64,000 nt of DNA. Origin: Thysanoteuthis rhombus (lineage: Eukaryota > Mollusca > Cephalopoda > Oegopsida > Thysanoteuthidae). Every line of letters begins with the position of its first letter. Positions within the stretch are counted from its first letter, which is position 1. This document shows positions 1 through 12,369 of this stretch, piece after piece. Below the pieces are notes generated by a model. It worked only from the letters and a program-made list of their open reading frames with translations. It had not been told where the DNA came from and did not search any database. The DNA lies in contig OY735212.1 of assembly GCA_963457665.1 (NCBI GenBank), forward strand, positions 19,536,247 through 19,600,246. The letters are read 5' to 3'. The translations under genes and the position numbers were made by a program.

Positions 1-214
1 TGTCAAAAGAATGTCAGACAAATGATGGATATCATGACTCATAACATGGATCCCTACGTCTCATATGTGAAACTGTGGCTGGCAATAGAAGTTGGCATGA
101 TGAACTACACTAGTTCAGAAAGTACTGGCTCCACAACGTCCATGATAGAGAGGTCTAGCGAATCCAAGAGAAGGTCTATGTCCAAAGACGGACACTAAAA
201 GGCTGATGAAGAAG
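1..214 (+). mobile_element. LINE 3' remnant (RTE-like reverse transcriptase C-terminus)
   Basis: Read with frameshifts, this encodes the end of a non-LTR ORF2: a Trp-Ile-Pro-Arg-Asp-His-Met-like segment, a TrpHisAspGluLeu stretch and a VHDREVW-like segment, closing with the VYVQR-type terminus and a GATGAAGAAG tail. It matches the other LINE tails in this window. The window edge cuts its 5' side. It is broken by frameshifts and is a pseudocopy. The RTE assignment rests on the conserved tail and the short GAT-type 3' repeat. Confidence 0.75.
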
Positions 215-359
215 TACACAACTAGAATAAATCCACATTTATTTTTATATCCCTCACCTCATATACAATCGTGAATTGCTCTTATTTATGTTATCCGGTC
301 TGCATACAACATACCCTCACTATATTTGTGCCACCATAGTAAATGAGTGACGCCCTTGC
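215..359. mobile_element. Truncated hAT-like MITE
   Basis: This segment aligns with the right part of the complete copy at 20791-20991: both have an AGAAC/AAATCCxCATxT block, a CTCACCT block, GGxCTGCATAC, CATAGTAAAT and an end of GACxCCCTTG. The left end is missing because it abuts the LINE tail, so the LINE probably inserted into it or truncated it. Confidence 0.6.
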
Positions 360-1472
360 TGTACGTGTTTTTCATTTCATAAAAACCTTTCTTAAGCAGA
401 AATGGCTGAAATCAAAGAAGGTATAACTATTCGTTTGTAGGGGTAAAAGTACTCCAAGACACCCCCCCCCAATGGTAAAGATGGTTTTTTGGAGTTTGTA
501 GTTGTGGAAGTTTCTGGAGATGAGGAGAAGAGAGCGAGAAATGCTGCCTCTGTAATGACTCACTGCAAATGCTGTATGATATTTTTGCTTTTTACCTTTT
601 TTCAAAAAAAAAAACTTTTAAAAAAGCAAACTTATGAGGAGCAGGGGGTATCTGAATTAAAAAAATCAAAAAAAAATTTTTTGAAAATTAATTAGTGTCT
701 GAAAAATAAAGATTTGTCCCTTGACCAGTGAGGAAGTAAAATTGTTGAAGAGTAAACATTGGAGATTAATGGATATCAATCACGTACAATTGAAGAAGTC
801 CAGAGAGCTCACTTTCTGACACGTAGTGATAAAAACAACAAAGATGAGGATGCTAGTTTGAATGAATACGATTTCACATCTAAATACAATAGAAAAGATC
901 TGTGTGAGTGTGTGTATGTGTAAGCACCGTGATTACCCAACAACTGGCCATCATAGGCTATTGACATTCACCAGATACACAAGTCAGTACAGTGTCAAAT
1001 ATAAAGTTTTAGCGATTAGTGATTTTCGAGAATTCCTAAAAAGATAATGAAAATTACAGATTCTTCCTGGTTTCCTTCAATTACCTCACTTTACTTCCAC
1101 TCTTTAGAATTATCTAAATCTCGGTATGAAATATCTAAATCGGCAACACTGAAGCAGAGTAACCAAAAAACTTTGCAGTCATAGTTTTGTATGACAGACG
1201 GAAAATTATTTTACATAACAGTTTTATTCGCCAACATCTAAGTCCAGAGCCAAACCCTACCCCACCTGGCCTCCAAATCCCCAGCCACGCCTATAACTTG
1301 AATCATTTATTTGTAGATTCAATTAAACTATTTTTTCGTTCTGGACCCCAGTGCTTATGCTTACTCAGTCTAATGGTTATTCCACCAGCGATTTTTAGTG
1401 TTTAAAATATTCAGGAAAAAATAGCCCTGTAAAGTGATGTTAATAAATTATACATACCTTCTCTATCTATAC

Positions 1473-1503
<31 letters not shown>

Positions 1504-1747
1504 GATAACATTTGGCGGATAATTTTTGTAACATTTTTTTTTTTAGTATGGGAAATATTCAACTTCTGAATAAAAAAATATTGCTTATTTAACAAAGTAC
1601 ATTTACATAATCATTCTGTCGGAATATACATCTATTTCTTTATAATATAATTGTCTGTGTTTGAGGAACATAAAGAGAAGAGAAGAATAGTGAATGAAAA
1701 AGACAAGATTTGGGTATAAGATAGTTATTTGAGCTTCCGACTTAAGA
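360..1747. other. AT-rich sequence without a recognised gene
   Basis: The stretch has a C9 run near 462-470, A/T homopolymers and a (TA)n run at about 1478-1501. A short end-like motif, CGGCAACACTG, at 1141-1151 resembles the TIR of the CAGTGTTGCC family seen at 17.2, 28.6 and 55.6 kb. No coding signal is visible. Confidence 0.4.
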
Positions 1748-1940
1748 ACTGGCTGTTTTGCTCAGATGGTAAAAGTGGTGTTGTGTTGAAACGGCTCCCC
1801 AGTGGATGCCAGTTTGATTTCTGTAGCAGCCCAGTTCTTTAATTGTTTATCCTAGTCTATGCTGTTTAGACCAACTGGCATATTCACCATGTAAAAATGG
1901 GATGTTGGTCCAAAAAGAGTTTCTAATAAAAAATAAAGCA
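1748..1940 (+). mobile_element. tRNA-derived SINE-like element
   Basis: A box A-like segment (TTGCTCAGATGGTAAAAG, from about 1758) is followed about 50 bases later by a box B-like segment (CCAGTTTGATTTCTG, 1809-1823), the spacing expected of a polymerase III tRNA promoter. A non-tRNA body follows, ending in an A-rich AATAAAAAATAAAG tail. It is too diverged to be a functional tRNA. Confidence 0.55.
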
Positions 1941-2639
1941 TTCATAATTATTCTGTCGGATTATGCATACATGAAAAACCTTCCCAAAATCTTGGTTTGT
2001 GAAGCCAAACCTTTTACACACATATGACCAGTATATTATTGTGGATTATAACTTATCCGATAATATCAGTGAAATGACAACTCAGAAGACCATGATGAGC
2101 ACAAATGAGAATTCTTTGGTATATTGATATCCCACAACCATTCTGAAGAATCCAGGATGAACAATAAATTAAACTAAAGAAATGTCATTCGGACACAACA
2201 TGGTCTTCTGATTTATGATTTCACTCTTACATACGTATATATATATATACACATACCTACCCTTGCATGAACGGATGTGTGACTGGATATGTTGTCATGC
2301 TACATCATTGTTTTTTTTTATACTTATTTGTTATTCAATGTTGTCTGTTATTCAAATATAATTTTCATTTGTTTTTCTTGGCTATCATTTTTATTTTTGT
2401 TTTTGTTGTTTTTGTATTGTTTTCTCAGTGAAAATTTGGATGAAAAATAGGATTAAAAAAAAATGCAAGTTTGATGTTGTCTGTTTTGTGAATGAGTTTT
2501 GTTGTTTTCCGCTGCTATGTAACATTTAAGCTTGCTCATGTTTCATTCTCATTTCATTTCTTTTATTTAGTTATCACCACAAATCCATAGCCACTGCCCG
2601 TCTAGTATCAACACCAACCCCATAGTCACTGTCCTCTCT

Positions 2640-2816
2640 TTAACTCTTAAATTCATATGCAGAAATTATAATCTCAAATAAAGGGAATAACTTCTGATCA
2701 AAGTTACTTCCTTACACTTTTGGGTAATTTCTTTTTTTTTTCAATAAATTCACAAAATTCTATCAAACGAGGAATTCCACAGTATTCAGTAATTGTTCCA
2801 TGAATTTAAGAGTTAA
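2640..2816. mobile_element. TTAA-flanked MITE, family M (complete copy)
   Basis: The copy starts TTAACTCTTAAATTCATA and ends in the near-perfect inverse, CATGAATTTAAGAGTTAA. The interior carries the family core, GGGAATAACTTCTGATCAAAG. TTAA at both ends fits a piggyBac-type target duplication, although the termini do not start CCC. It has no coding capacity and was presumably mobilised in trans. Confidence 0.7.
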
Positions 2817-2945
2817 TGTCACATAAAACACCATAACCATCTCTATTAGAACCCCTATTTTAATTCCAAAGTTTTGCTTCGTTTTTTTTTTTTAGCAATT
2901 TAATGGCCCCTTTTATTTATCTATCTTACAGTTCGTACTCAAATC

Positions 2946-3102
2946 GGGGGCCTATGAAAGGGGGAGGTGCAGGGGGTACATTGTACCCAGTCTCAAGGGG
3001 GCCAAGGAGCCAAAGTGGATAAAAACAGGACAAATGGAGAAGGAAAGGGGCCCGAAAGAAACTTTGTACCCCCTGATGAAATTCCTCTCATAGGCCCTGC
3101 TC
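2946..3102. mobile_element. G-rich-ended TIR element
   Basis: The left end GGGGGCCTATGAAAGG has its inverse near 3085-3102 (CCTCTCATAGGCCC). A related segment lies at 4020-4180, sharing ATAAAAACAG, AAACTTTGTxCCC and GATGAAATTCC blocks. No coding capacity. Confidence 0.45.
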
Positions 3103-3201
3103 CAGTCCCCTATACATGACACAATCTAGGGGGGGTTCTTAGTGAAATTCATCTTTTCCTTCACTCTATTTTTATTTGTTTTAACAACATAGAAGTCTAC
3201 T

Positions 3202-3334
3202 TTAACCCTTTTGAGACTCCTGGTTTTCTATGATTGCCAGGATAAATATGTCCCAGAGATCTCTTTTAGAATTCTACCGAGACATTTTGATTCAGGCATT
3301 AATCACCTTAATAGGTTCGTCTTGAAAGGGTTAA
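3202..3334. mobile_element. Compact piggyBac-like MITE
   Basis: The element is 133 bp, bounded by TTAACCCTTTTGAGAC on the left and GTCTTGAAAGGGTTAA on the right, an almost exact inverted terminal repeat of about 16 bases. TTAA plus CCCTTT is the classic terminus of piggyBac-derived MITEs. It carries no gene, so it must have been moved in trans. Confidence 0.75.
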
Positions 3335-4017
3335 TCCATTTTTTTTGTGTTTTATTACCGCTTCCCAAAACACTCATTCATCTCATTTCATTTCCATTTT
3401 TTTTTTTATTATCAATTCTTATCATTTTTATTATTACCAGTACATTATTCTGATTCTTATTTCCTTCCAGAATCTTGTGTAGTCTTTTGTTGTTTTTAGA
3501 CTGTCATTTTTCTCTACTCTAGGTGGCATAGGCCCTGTGATCTCTGAGCCGAAGATCCTGGGTCTTTCCGTACTTATTTCTGTCTCAGTAGGTTTAATAC
3601 TACATTGAGGTTTTATCAGGTAAGGAGGTCCTCCTCATTCAGTTTGGTCAATTCACACTGCTCTCTCTAACTGTGCATGCCGCCTTCTTTTTTTTTCTTT
3701 CCAAAAAGAAAAAAGAAAAAGAATGAGATGAAAGTTTGTTTCAAGTTTGTTTTTTTTTAAATTTTTTCTTTTTTTTTTTAAGAGAAGAAAAAAGTTCGGA
3801 AAATAAAACAGATCGCACTAACAACCACTCTCCCAAACCTGCATTGATATTTTACGCTTATTAACAAAAACACTAGTATACTAATCTTATGCTTATTAAT
3901 AACAAATAACAAGCATGGAGAATGCGTCTGTGAGTCAAAATGAATTGAGCTAACTGAATTTCATGAACTATTCTTCACATTATACAGCTGGATTGAGGGT
4001 AGCGCTGAGGGTGCATC

Positions 4018-4180
4018 GTACCTCAGCACATGGTTCTAATGGGGCCCAGGAATTTCCTGGGATCTCAGAAAGTGTTTGCATATATTTAAGTGAATAAAAA
4101 CAGAATGACCAAGGGTGGAGCAAAGAAGTGCCCAAAAATAAACTTTGTGCCCACCGATGAAATTCCCCTCAGTGTCTCTG
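4018..4180. mobile_element. Diverged copy of the G-rich-ended element
   Basis: Shared blocks with 2946-3102 include GAATAAAAACAG, AAACTTTGTGCCC and GATGAAATTCCCCTC. It is decayed and has no clear termini. Confidence 0.4.
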
Positions 4181-4314
4181 GATAAACACACATACAAAAG
4201 GGAAAGACATTTATACACACCACGGCTCACCAACACAAATCCTAGAATTCAGGAAACAATTTGAATATATGAACTTCCATTATTACTGGAATATAATATA
4301 TTGTAATACGATAG

Positions 4315-4498
4315 TTAACACTTAGTTTCATGAACTACTGGAACTCTTCTACGGAAAGGGCAAAAATAATTATGAATATCTTGTGAATAGAATTTTTTCT
4401 TTTCTAAATTACCTGAAGATGCAAGGGAGGTAACTTTATTTAGGGGTAATTCCATTTGGTAATTACATTCAAATCTTTCAGATGAATTTAAGAGTTTA
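4315..4498. mobile_element. TTAA-flanked MITE, family M
   Basis: The left end TTAACACTTAGTTTCATGAA and the right end GATGAATTTAAGAGTTTA are inverse. The core GAAGATGCAAGGGAGGTAAC matches the family motif. One base in the right TTAA is mutated. A further, more decayed copy probably follows at about 4640-4800. Confidence 0.65.
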
Positions 4499-5484
4499 TT
4501 ACCAAAGAAATTTGACCAGAAAAATAAAGCAGAATAATACCATTCGCAAATTGTTTAGACTTTGACAAATTCATTTTTCAGCTTAGATCTGATAGGGTCA
4601 AAGTAACATGAATATTATTATTAGTTTTCGAACACTCATAAGTAGGATACAATCTTGATACCACTCCTAATTGACAACGGAGCTCTTCTGTAGAGGAAGC
4701 AAAGTTTGTTAGATTTATTATGTCAGATGAAATAAAAGAAAAAACAAATTTTAAAAAATGCAACCTTTGATTACTAGTTATTCCCCTTGCTATTGACATC
4801 AGAATTTTCTTCCATGGGACTGAGAGTTAAGGAACAAAAAATTGTAAAAATACCAAATTCCTATCCAGAATGGCCAGGTAGGTATGAATTATAGGCATGA
4901 CTCTCTTGTTTATCTTCAGCTATAGGTGAAAAAGTGTCCAATGAAGTTGGTGACACCTCCACATCTATTTCACAAATCACAAACTTCTAAGAACTTGCTG
5001 AGACAGAGACTTAAGATATGTGGAACCTGAGCAGGGATGGCTAATGTCATAGCCAGCATAAAGGCCCCACTACACTTTTTAACAAGCACAGGAGTAAACA
5101 AACACTTCTCAGTTTAGATTCTGGTGTTTGATTAAAAAAAGAAGGAAAAAAATAACTTAGTAGTGACCTCCACAAAAGAAGTAACTACATCAAAAGTTAT
5201 GGCTTAAATCAACAGTTGCCAAAGTAAGGTCTATGAAACCAATGTAAGAAGTGAAAAAAGAAAATCATTAAAATGAATGTAGTTTCCAAAACTTGTGGTG
5301 CCTTTTTTTTTTCTTCACTTTAATCACCTAATCAACATAAAAACTCTGTAGATGTCAGCATATACTTTCTGAGAGCATTAAGTAGTCAGCAGGGAAAATA
5401 GTTTGACAACCACTGGGTTAAATGATGAAGTGTTTTAAACAGTCATTTATGATACAACACTTTTTTATAATGAATGAAAACATA

Positions 5485-5640
5485 TTTAGATCTTAAATTC
5501 ATAAACCGCTTAAAACCAGCAGTGGAACTTTTCAATCTGTCAAATAGTGCAATTCTTGTGAACTAAATTTTTTTTAAAATCTTAATTCAAGGGGAGATAA
5601 TTCTGATCAAAAGTCATTTATTCTATGTTTTTTGTATAAA
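5485..5640. mobile_element. Decayed family M MITE
   Basis: It begins CTTAAATTCATAAACC, contains GGAACTTTTCAATxxxT and ends in the GGGGAGATAATTCTGATCAA core. The right terminus is lost. Confidence 0.5.
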
Positions 5641-5764
5641 ATCAAAAGTTTTAAAAAAGTGATTTGCATAAAATTCTATCGGGAAAAGTCTATCAGTTGC
5701 TTGCAAATGAAGAAGAGATGGAATGGAAATTTTGGGGGTTTGAGTTCCTCTAAGATTCATTTAT

Positions 5765-6298
5765 CAAGCAAAGACTCACTCTAGTAGGATAGGAAGCCTT
5801 ATGCAGAGCAAGCTCAACCTTAAAGAACAAGAAAATCCTACAAGTCCTAAAAAAAAGAGTATACAACCAATGCAATCCTCCTGATGATCACCTATGGAAT
5901 TGAAACATGGAACCTCACCAAGTGACTAACCCACAATCTCAGAACCATGCAATGTGCACAAGAAAGAATCATGCTGAACCTCACTTGAAAAGACCACAAG
6001 ACAGCACAATATATTAGGGGAAAAAAACAAGAGTCTGATATATCATAGAATCCATTAAAAAACTCAAAATGCATTGGGCCGGTCAGGTTGCAAGAATGGC
6101 AGACAACAGGTAGACATCACAACTCATAAAATGGATCCCCAGAGATCATATGTGAAACAGAGGCCGGTAGAATACAAGATTGAGAAATGAGGTAGACAAG
6201 TTGACAAAGTACCGTCCTCTTGACACCTATGATAGAGAGGTCTGGGAGATCTTGGAGATGGTCTATGTCCAGAGACAATAAAAGACTGATGACGAAGA
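5765..6298 (+). mobile_element. LINE 3' remnant (RTE-like), longest copy
   Basis: With frameshifts, the sequence gives the LINE ORF2 C-terminal region in order: an LGRASSTLK-like stretch, a TYGIETWNLTK-like stretch, MQxAQERIM, TAQYIREKT, IIESIKKLK, HWAGxVARMADNR, WIPRDHM and VxEILEMVYVQR. It ends in a TGATGACGAAG tail. Several in-frame stops and indels mean it is dead. The same order recurs in six other copies in this window, on both strands. Non-LTR elements insert with 5' truncation, which explains why only the 3' ends are found. Confidence 0.85.
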
Positions 6299-7257
6299 TT
6301 CATTTCGGGAAAAAATATTTGTACAAAACCCAAGGGAAAACTTTCCTGATCTATGGACTGGGATATTCAACACTATATTGTATGAATATCAAGTATGGAA
6401 TGGGTATATTGCACTATGTAACTCAAATTTTGTTTCCTGAGTATGATATAATATTATATATAATGTTATTTTCTAATTTCTTATGTGTAAAAAGAATAAG
6501 ATTTTTCCTCAAAATTTTGCTTCTGTGATGAGGTCAGTGATATTCATATGTAGTTATTCTCATACTTTATGTCTAATTATGAATCCCAGATTGATTTTAA
6601 TGAATAGATTTGGGGTGATGGAATTTATGCTCTAAAACACTGGTCTGTATTACATTCTAGAAAAATTTACCTGAAGGCATTAGGCTCGCAGTTTTAATCA
6701 CTTTTGCAACAACTTCGGCAGGAATAAGATAACTATATCTAGAAATAAAAAAAATCATTTTTATTTAGCATCCAAGCATTTCAGTAATTTCATCTCACAA
6801 ATGTCAAGTCTCTATTGTCCAGGTAGGATGTTTTTTCAAAATGATTTAATGCTATCATTGTAGAAACATCCAGGATCTTCAAAGCTCAAGCAAGAGAAAT
6901 TCTAATTTTCTGATTCCCTATCAATCTTAATTTCTCGTTGGAAATTGTATTGCATTTAGTCTTATAAATAGAGAAGATGTCAAAGTCTGTACACAATGAA
7001 CATTAAACCTTCTAAAAAAGCAAAAAAATGAAACTGATACCCTACTTTAAGCCATATCTGTTCACCAACGGCACAAACTGGGGGTATTACAACAATAGTA
7101 TTTAATCACCAACAGTAACATTAGATATAACTATTGCCTCATGTTATTTGTCTATTCACTGAATGGTTTATTTGAATTACTAGTGAATAAAACTGAAGAA
7201 ATCTTCAGGTATGAATTAACTTCATAAAATTGACTGAAGTCTTGTTAAGACGCAAGA

Positions 7258-7418
7258 TTAACACATAGCTTCATAGACTACATGTAACTGTTGTGGAACT
7301 CTTTAATGAATAGGACTAAACAGAGGATCTCTTTGGTAAATTGAATGAAATTTTTCTAAAATTTCAAAAAGTGCAAGGGAAATACTTTTTGAATTTGCTA
7401 CAATAAATTAAGAGTTAA
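7258..7418. mobile_element. TTAA-flanked MITE, family M
   Basis: Left TTAACACATAGCTTCATAGA and right AAATTAAGAGTTAA are inverse. The interior has TGTGGAACTCTTTAATGAAT and GTGCAAGGGAAATAC. Confidence 0.65.
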
Positions 7419-8660
7419 AAAGCAAAATTAAAATACAATTAATCAGGTCTCTAGGACACTCCCAGTGTCTAAGATAGAAATAATTTTCAAAAAAAAAAAA
7501 AAAAATAAGAGAAGGATTCGGGGTTAGCATTTTCTAACCATGTGTATGTGATAGATAACAATGTGGAATTCTATAAAACTTGAAATTCTAAAAAGAGCCT
7601 TGGACCTTTCAAGTTATACCTGTGAACTTCTATACTGAGTGATAAAAGATCAATATCTTCCAAAATTGAACTTTAAAAATGATTATGGCTTTTCTAGTGT
7701 TTGTGTGTGAATATTACACATAGAAATAAACATGATTTCATCTTATCAAAATAGCATGTTTTAAGAACACCCTACTGGTCAGGCAGAGTAACAAGTTTTT
7801 AAACTAAGTGTTTAAAGATTTGTTATTTATCCTGACAGGCAGGGCAGTCTTACTGCATAAGCATACTAGGCAGTTGCTGGAAGGCCACATGATTCTACAG
7901 GCCCTAAAATTCAATTTGAAAAATAAAAATTAACGTTTATATAAAATAACAGACATAGTGAACCTTCTTTAAGCCTATGTTCAAATAAGTTTTTGACGCT
8001 TTATTGAATTCATGCATCAAATCAAGGTCGACACAATGGCCTGTGGGTCATATCCTGTACATTGCTTTGCCCTTGTGCTCCAGTATTCTTAAGACGTCCA
8101 TGCTGGCAGGTCCTCATAAACTATGTTCAGGGTCAGCCATTTCATATAAACTGTCTCAGATGTGTTTGAGAGAGTCGATGAATACACAAAATAGTTTGAG
8201 GAGCACTGATTTAGAAGTGAAACATTCTTTTTATAATCATTATATTATAAAATCAAATTACCTCCCTTAATACCTCATTCTCAAGAACAAGTACAAAGAG
8301 AGACTCCTCAAAAAGAAACAGAGAAGTTTTTTTCAATTTCGAAATTACAAGCAGCTAATTTAATAGCATTGATGGATCTGTCAAGTGAGGTTTGATATAA
8401 TCAGATTTGTTTTTCTGAAAGTATTCAGAGAAGTTTTTGTAGAGTATAAAAACAGTTCAGAAGACGGTTATCTGGAAATATCTTCAGTATTTTAATTTCT
8501 CCAGTTTCAGATAACATCTTATAGAATACAACAATCTGAAATGATCTTTTTGGATCGTTAGATTCTGTAATATCATCATTTATGGGGAGTGCCACATGGC
8601 ATAATGGTTACTGACACTGAAAACTGAATTGGCAAACTTATCTTTTTTGTTATGTAAGAA
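7419..8660. other. AT-rich sequence, one old TIR fragment
   Basis: No gene is supported. At 7838-7985 there is a segment sharing AATTCAATTTGAAAAATAAA and GGCAGTTGC with 26255-26400, an old dispersed repeat whose end (CAGTGCTGTCTTA in the second copy) resembles the TIR at 15084. A box A-like string, GGCATAATGGTTACTGAC, near 8598 hints at a SINE fragment but has no box B. Confidence 0.35.
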
Positions 8661-8662
8661 AA

Positions 8663-9120
8663 AGTGTATGCTAAATTGGTCTCTTAGTTTGCGTCTGTTT
8701 TTTTTTTTTAAATTTATTTTTTTTTGTGATCACATCCCAACAAATGATCAAAGAAGTGATTTATTCAATGATCATCCCCTTTTCTGATTTGCTCAACCCT
8801 AACATGGCATGTCTCCAAGAAGATAGGAAGATTTGTGCATTAAAAGTTAATTACACCACTTGACTAAACTTACTTGATACTCAAAAGAAAAAGAGGAATT
8901 TATATGATTAGAATTATATACAGGTCTGGTTAGTCGATCAATAGAAACTATCATGTGACATATGTCTTTTGGCAAAAAAAAAACAAAAGAACAGACGCAA
9001 ACTAAGAGACCAATTTAGCATACACTTACATTGTAGATTGAATGCCCTACAAGAATTTCTTTTGGGGGGGGGGGGCTCAAAGTTTTTTTTATAGACATAA
9101 TAAGGAGTAAATGTTTAAAC
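8663..9120. mobile_element. Inverted pair of the long-repeat family Q
   Basis: The left arm at 8663-8702 (ATGCTAAATTGGTCTCTTAG onward) and the right arm at 8990-9026 are inverse and nearly identical over 37 bases. Both also carry the family's terminal part (TGATCAx, ACATGGCATG; or CACATGATxGTTTCTA in inverse at 8935-8975). They are two copies pointing toward each other, with interior sequence of the minus copy running on to about 9120. No coding capacity is visible. Confidence 0.6.
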
Positions 9121-10360
9121 TTCTAGTCTTTTAGCTCTATTGGGGCTACCTGTACATAGCTAGCGGATTAGATCCACTTAAAAGCTGAAGAAACCTATGT
9201 GAACAATTTCTAATCATGTATTCAAATTCAACAGAACCTTGGTTATACGAAATATTCACTCAGTAGGTTCAATTGTGGAAAAACAGAATCAAACATGTTT
9301 AATTATTCTTTTGATGCCAATCCATTGACAAGGAATAATCACTGATGGGGACAAAAATTTGTGGTTAAAATGTGTTCTGCTCCAGTAGAAACCATTTTGG
9401 GTTTAGAATATGTGAATACACACACACACTTTTTAGAACATTTTACCCGAGAAAATGGAGTATTGACAGCTCACCAAATTGCACATTTGCAAAAGATCTA
9501 TATTAGATTACATAGACAAGAAAACAAAGAGTGAAAAAAAAATTCTTTTTTTCTTCTAATAAAGTAAATATAGGACAATTTTGTATCCAGGTATTCATTC
9601 TGTATGACTGACTATTCATGAGTGGGTGTGCTTGTGTATGTCTACATATCACCTATCAGTACAAGTCTTCTAAATGAACCACTTTGTAGAATCTATGCAT
9701 TACACACTTAAAACACTTTGTAGTTCTTAGATTCTAGGTTGTATCATTTTATTTAATTTTTTTTACCTGATATCATATTCTGTGCTCATATTTTTCAAGT
9801 ATATTTTCATTTCAGGCCTCTAATAAGTAGGGGACCAAGGGAGCCCAGCCCAATCAAACCTTTTACCCAGAAAAATATGAAAAAATAAAATATATATATA
9901 TATTCACACCTGGACCCCACTGGAGTACCCCCAAGCCCCGAGCTGCATGTGATTTGGTTACCACTTGAACATTTTAGTTACCTGCCCCCAAAAAACATTT
10001 TTTCCCCTTGGTACGGGCCTCTTATTTGTAGTAATGATGTTTCCCATGTCATAAGAAACAATCATAAAAATAGACAAGCATTTTCAGAGAAGCTATTTTC
10101 AATGAGGGTCCTCTGGCCCCTTGAGGCCCTGGCACATTTGAAAGGGGTTATAGATTGAAATAGGTACTTAATGAATTTTTATGTTAATATTGTATCCCTG
10201 TTTGACAGGTGGCCCTTGAACCTGAGAAGAGCTCTCAAGGGGGCTAAAGCCAATGAAAATGGTTGAGAATGGTGAAGTTAGAACAAACTATTTTCCATCT
10301 TTTAAAGCAGTGCCATTGATTACACTACGATCATTTGATCTACCAGGCTTCTGAAAGTCA
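9121..10360. other. AT-rich sequence with a possible TIR element at 9817-10030
   Basis: The segment beginning AGGCCTCTAATAAGTAGGGG and ending CGGGCCTCTTATTTGTAG may be a MITE: the ends are partly inverse. A short (TA)n lies near 9891-9902. No gene is supported. Confidence 0.35.
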
Positions 10361-10561
10361 TACAGGTATCCTTCAGTATAATGCAGGTGTTGGGTTAAAA
10401 AAGCCAACCCTGTTATAACCAAGCCAAGATAACCAGGCTTACCAATTTCGCTGATTTGGAACTAGATCTTGATATTTTTTAAGCAAGATCTAGCAATTTA
10501 AGAGTTAGATTATCATTTGGGAGTCCAGTATATAACTACATCATTATAGATGAGACCTGTA
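10361..10561. mobile_element. Tigger/pogo-like MITE
   Basis: It starts TACAGGTATCCTTC and ends GATGAGACCTGTA, with TA at each edge as expected of Tc1/mariner-pogo insertion. The interior shares CAAxTTCGCTGATTTGGAxCTAG-like blocks and AAGAGTTAGATTATxATTT with the copy at 15.6 kb. It is non-autonomous. Confidence 0.65.
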
Positions 10562-11636
10562 CAAGTTGAGATTTTCAATTTGCAAAAAAAAAAGATGACC
10601 TGAATTTAAACACTTATTTTTGGCTCTTGCATTGACCCACATGTTTAAATTTGCTCTTCCTATTTTCATACATGTTTTTTATTACCTGAAACTGTATCTT
10701 TGTTTCTGAAATATTTTCTAAAATGCAACTCCAGAATATGAATTCAGATAAAAATGTCGCTAGATTTTCTTGTGTAGGGCAACCATAAAAAATACAACAA
10801 ACAATTGCTTTATTTATTTATTTTGTTGAAGTTTAGGTTGATTCTTTTTTGTTTGTTTATTTTAGTTCACTTGTGTTTCTAGAAAGATCTTTTATTTGGT
10901 TCCTTCCCTCCCCCTTTTAGAAAATTGAATGGAATGCTTAAATAAAACTCTGAGATTCAAAATGGTTCCAGTCTGCTTGCTTGTTACTCTACCAGAATTG
11001 TGCCAAAACTTGCAAGTCTAAAATAACACCATGCAACTTTTTGATACTTTTTTGTTCCTGGGTAATAAGAGTTATTTTCTGATCGATCATGTTTAAAAAG
11101 TATAGAAAATGTCAGTTATTCCCATCGAACTTTGCTTTTGCAACCAGAACGGTAATAATTTGAAATTTACTTATTTTCAATTAAACAACAGGCGAATTTG
11201 CATGCGTTTAATCACAAAGTAAAAAAACAATAATGTATAAATGTCACTGTCATGGCCACAAAAGCAAAGTTTGCAAGCAATAATAACCATTTTTAATACT
11301 TTTTTTTTTTTCTTTTTTACACGGAAGCAATCAGAAAAAAACTGGCTACCCAGGAACAAAAATTACATTAATTTCAAAATGACCTAAGCGAAAAAAAAAA
11401 AAGAGAGAGAGAGATTCGTTAGGTGCTTATGGCATATCCTTAAATGATTATTCCATGCTGTTTTTTTGTTGTTTTTTTTAACCTTTAACCTTGAGCACTC
11501 TGTACTTGACTTTGTTCACTGAGCAAAAGGTGACTTCAATCGCCAAAGCATAGTGTCTGAATTTTACTTTTATGTTGTTATGTATAAACAGACACAATTT
11601 GTAGGCTTTCAAGTTTACTAAGTGCACAAAATCTCA

Positions 11637-11955
11637 AGCCAGAGGCGTTGCTGAGGAGGTAGGAAGGAGCTGGCTATTTGGAAATGCCCTGAGTCCCCGA
11701 TTGAGGCGGGCCCTAAAAGCTTTATAAATAGTTGATCACCTACTGCATTTTTTCTGACTTTATAGAATAACAAGGATATATTTGTACATACATGAATTGC
11801 ATAATTAATAGTTCAGCCTTTAGGGTTGTTTTTCACCAATTGAGAGATAGTGCATGTTTATTTATTGCAAATTTCTCTTTTTCATCAATTCTCACTAAAT
11901 GTTAGAGGGGACTCTCAAGGAGCCAAACACCCCAGGCCCCCAGCTATGCCTCTGG
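11637..11955. mobile_element. TIR element with CCAGAGGC ends
   Basis: Left AGCCAGAGGCGTTGCTGAGG and right CCCCCAGCTATGCCTCTGGG are inverse. A second, diverged copy at 56510-56712 shares the CACTAAATGxT-GAG-G and AAGGAGCCAA blocks. At 319 bp with no frame, it is a MITE. Confidence 0.6.
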
Positions 11956-12331
11956 GAGAATACAGAGTGCTAAAGGTTATAAAAATTATTTCAAATCTAT
12001 TTTTGTTTCAGATTATTTGTGCTTTATAAAATGTTGATTTAATTTTACCCAACCTTCATTTATTATTTTATTGTGTCTATTTGGGCATCTTCAATAATTC
12101 ACAACATATACAACTTTAAAACAAATACAAAATTCATAAAACTCTATTCAAATTTACATAAATACAAACAATATCTACAATTTGGAACTATTCCAAGCTC
12201 TATCTTGAAAATCTCATCAGACAATTCCCAAAACTGTCCTTGTAAGCTTATGTTCTTCCCATAATTTCTAAACTTACCTTGATTATTTTGAAAACTCTGT
12301 ACACTAATGCTATTTTCAATACAGCTTATTC

Positions 12332-12369
<38 letters not shown>

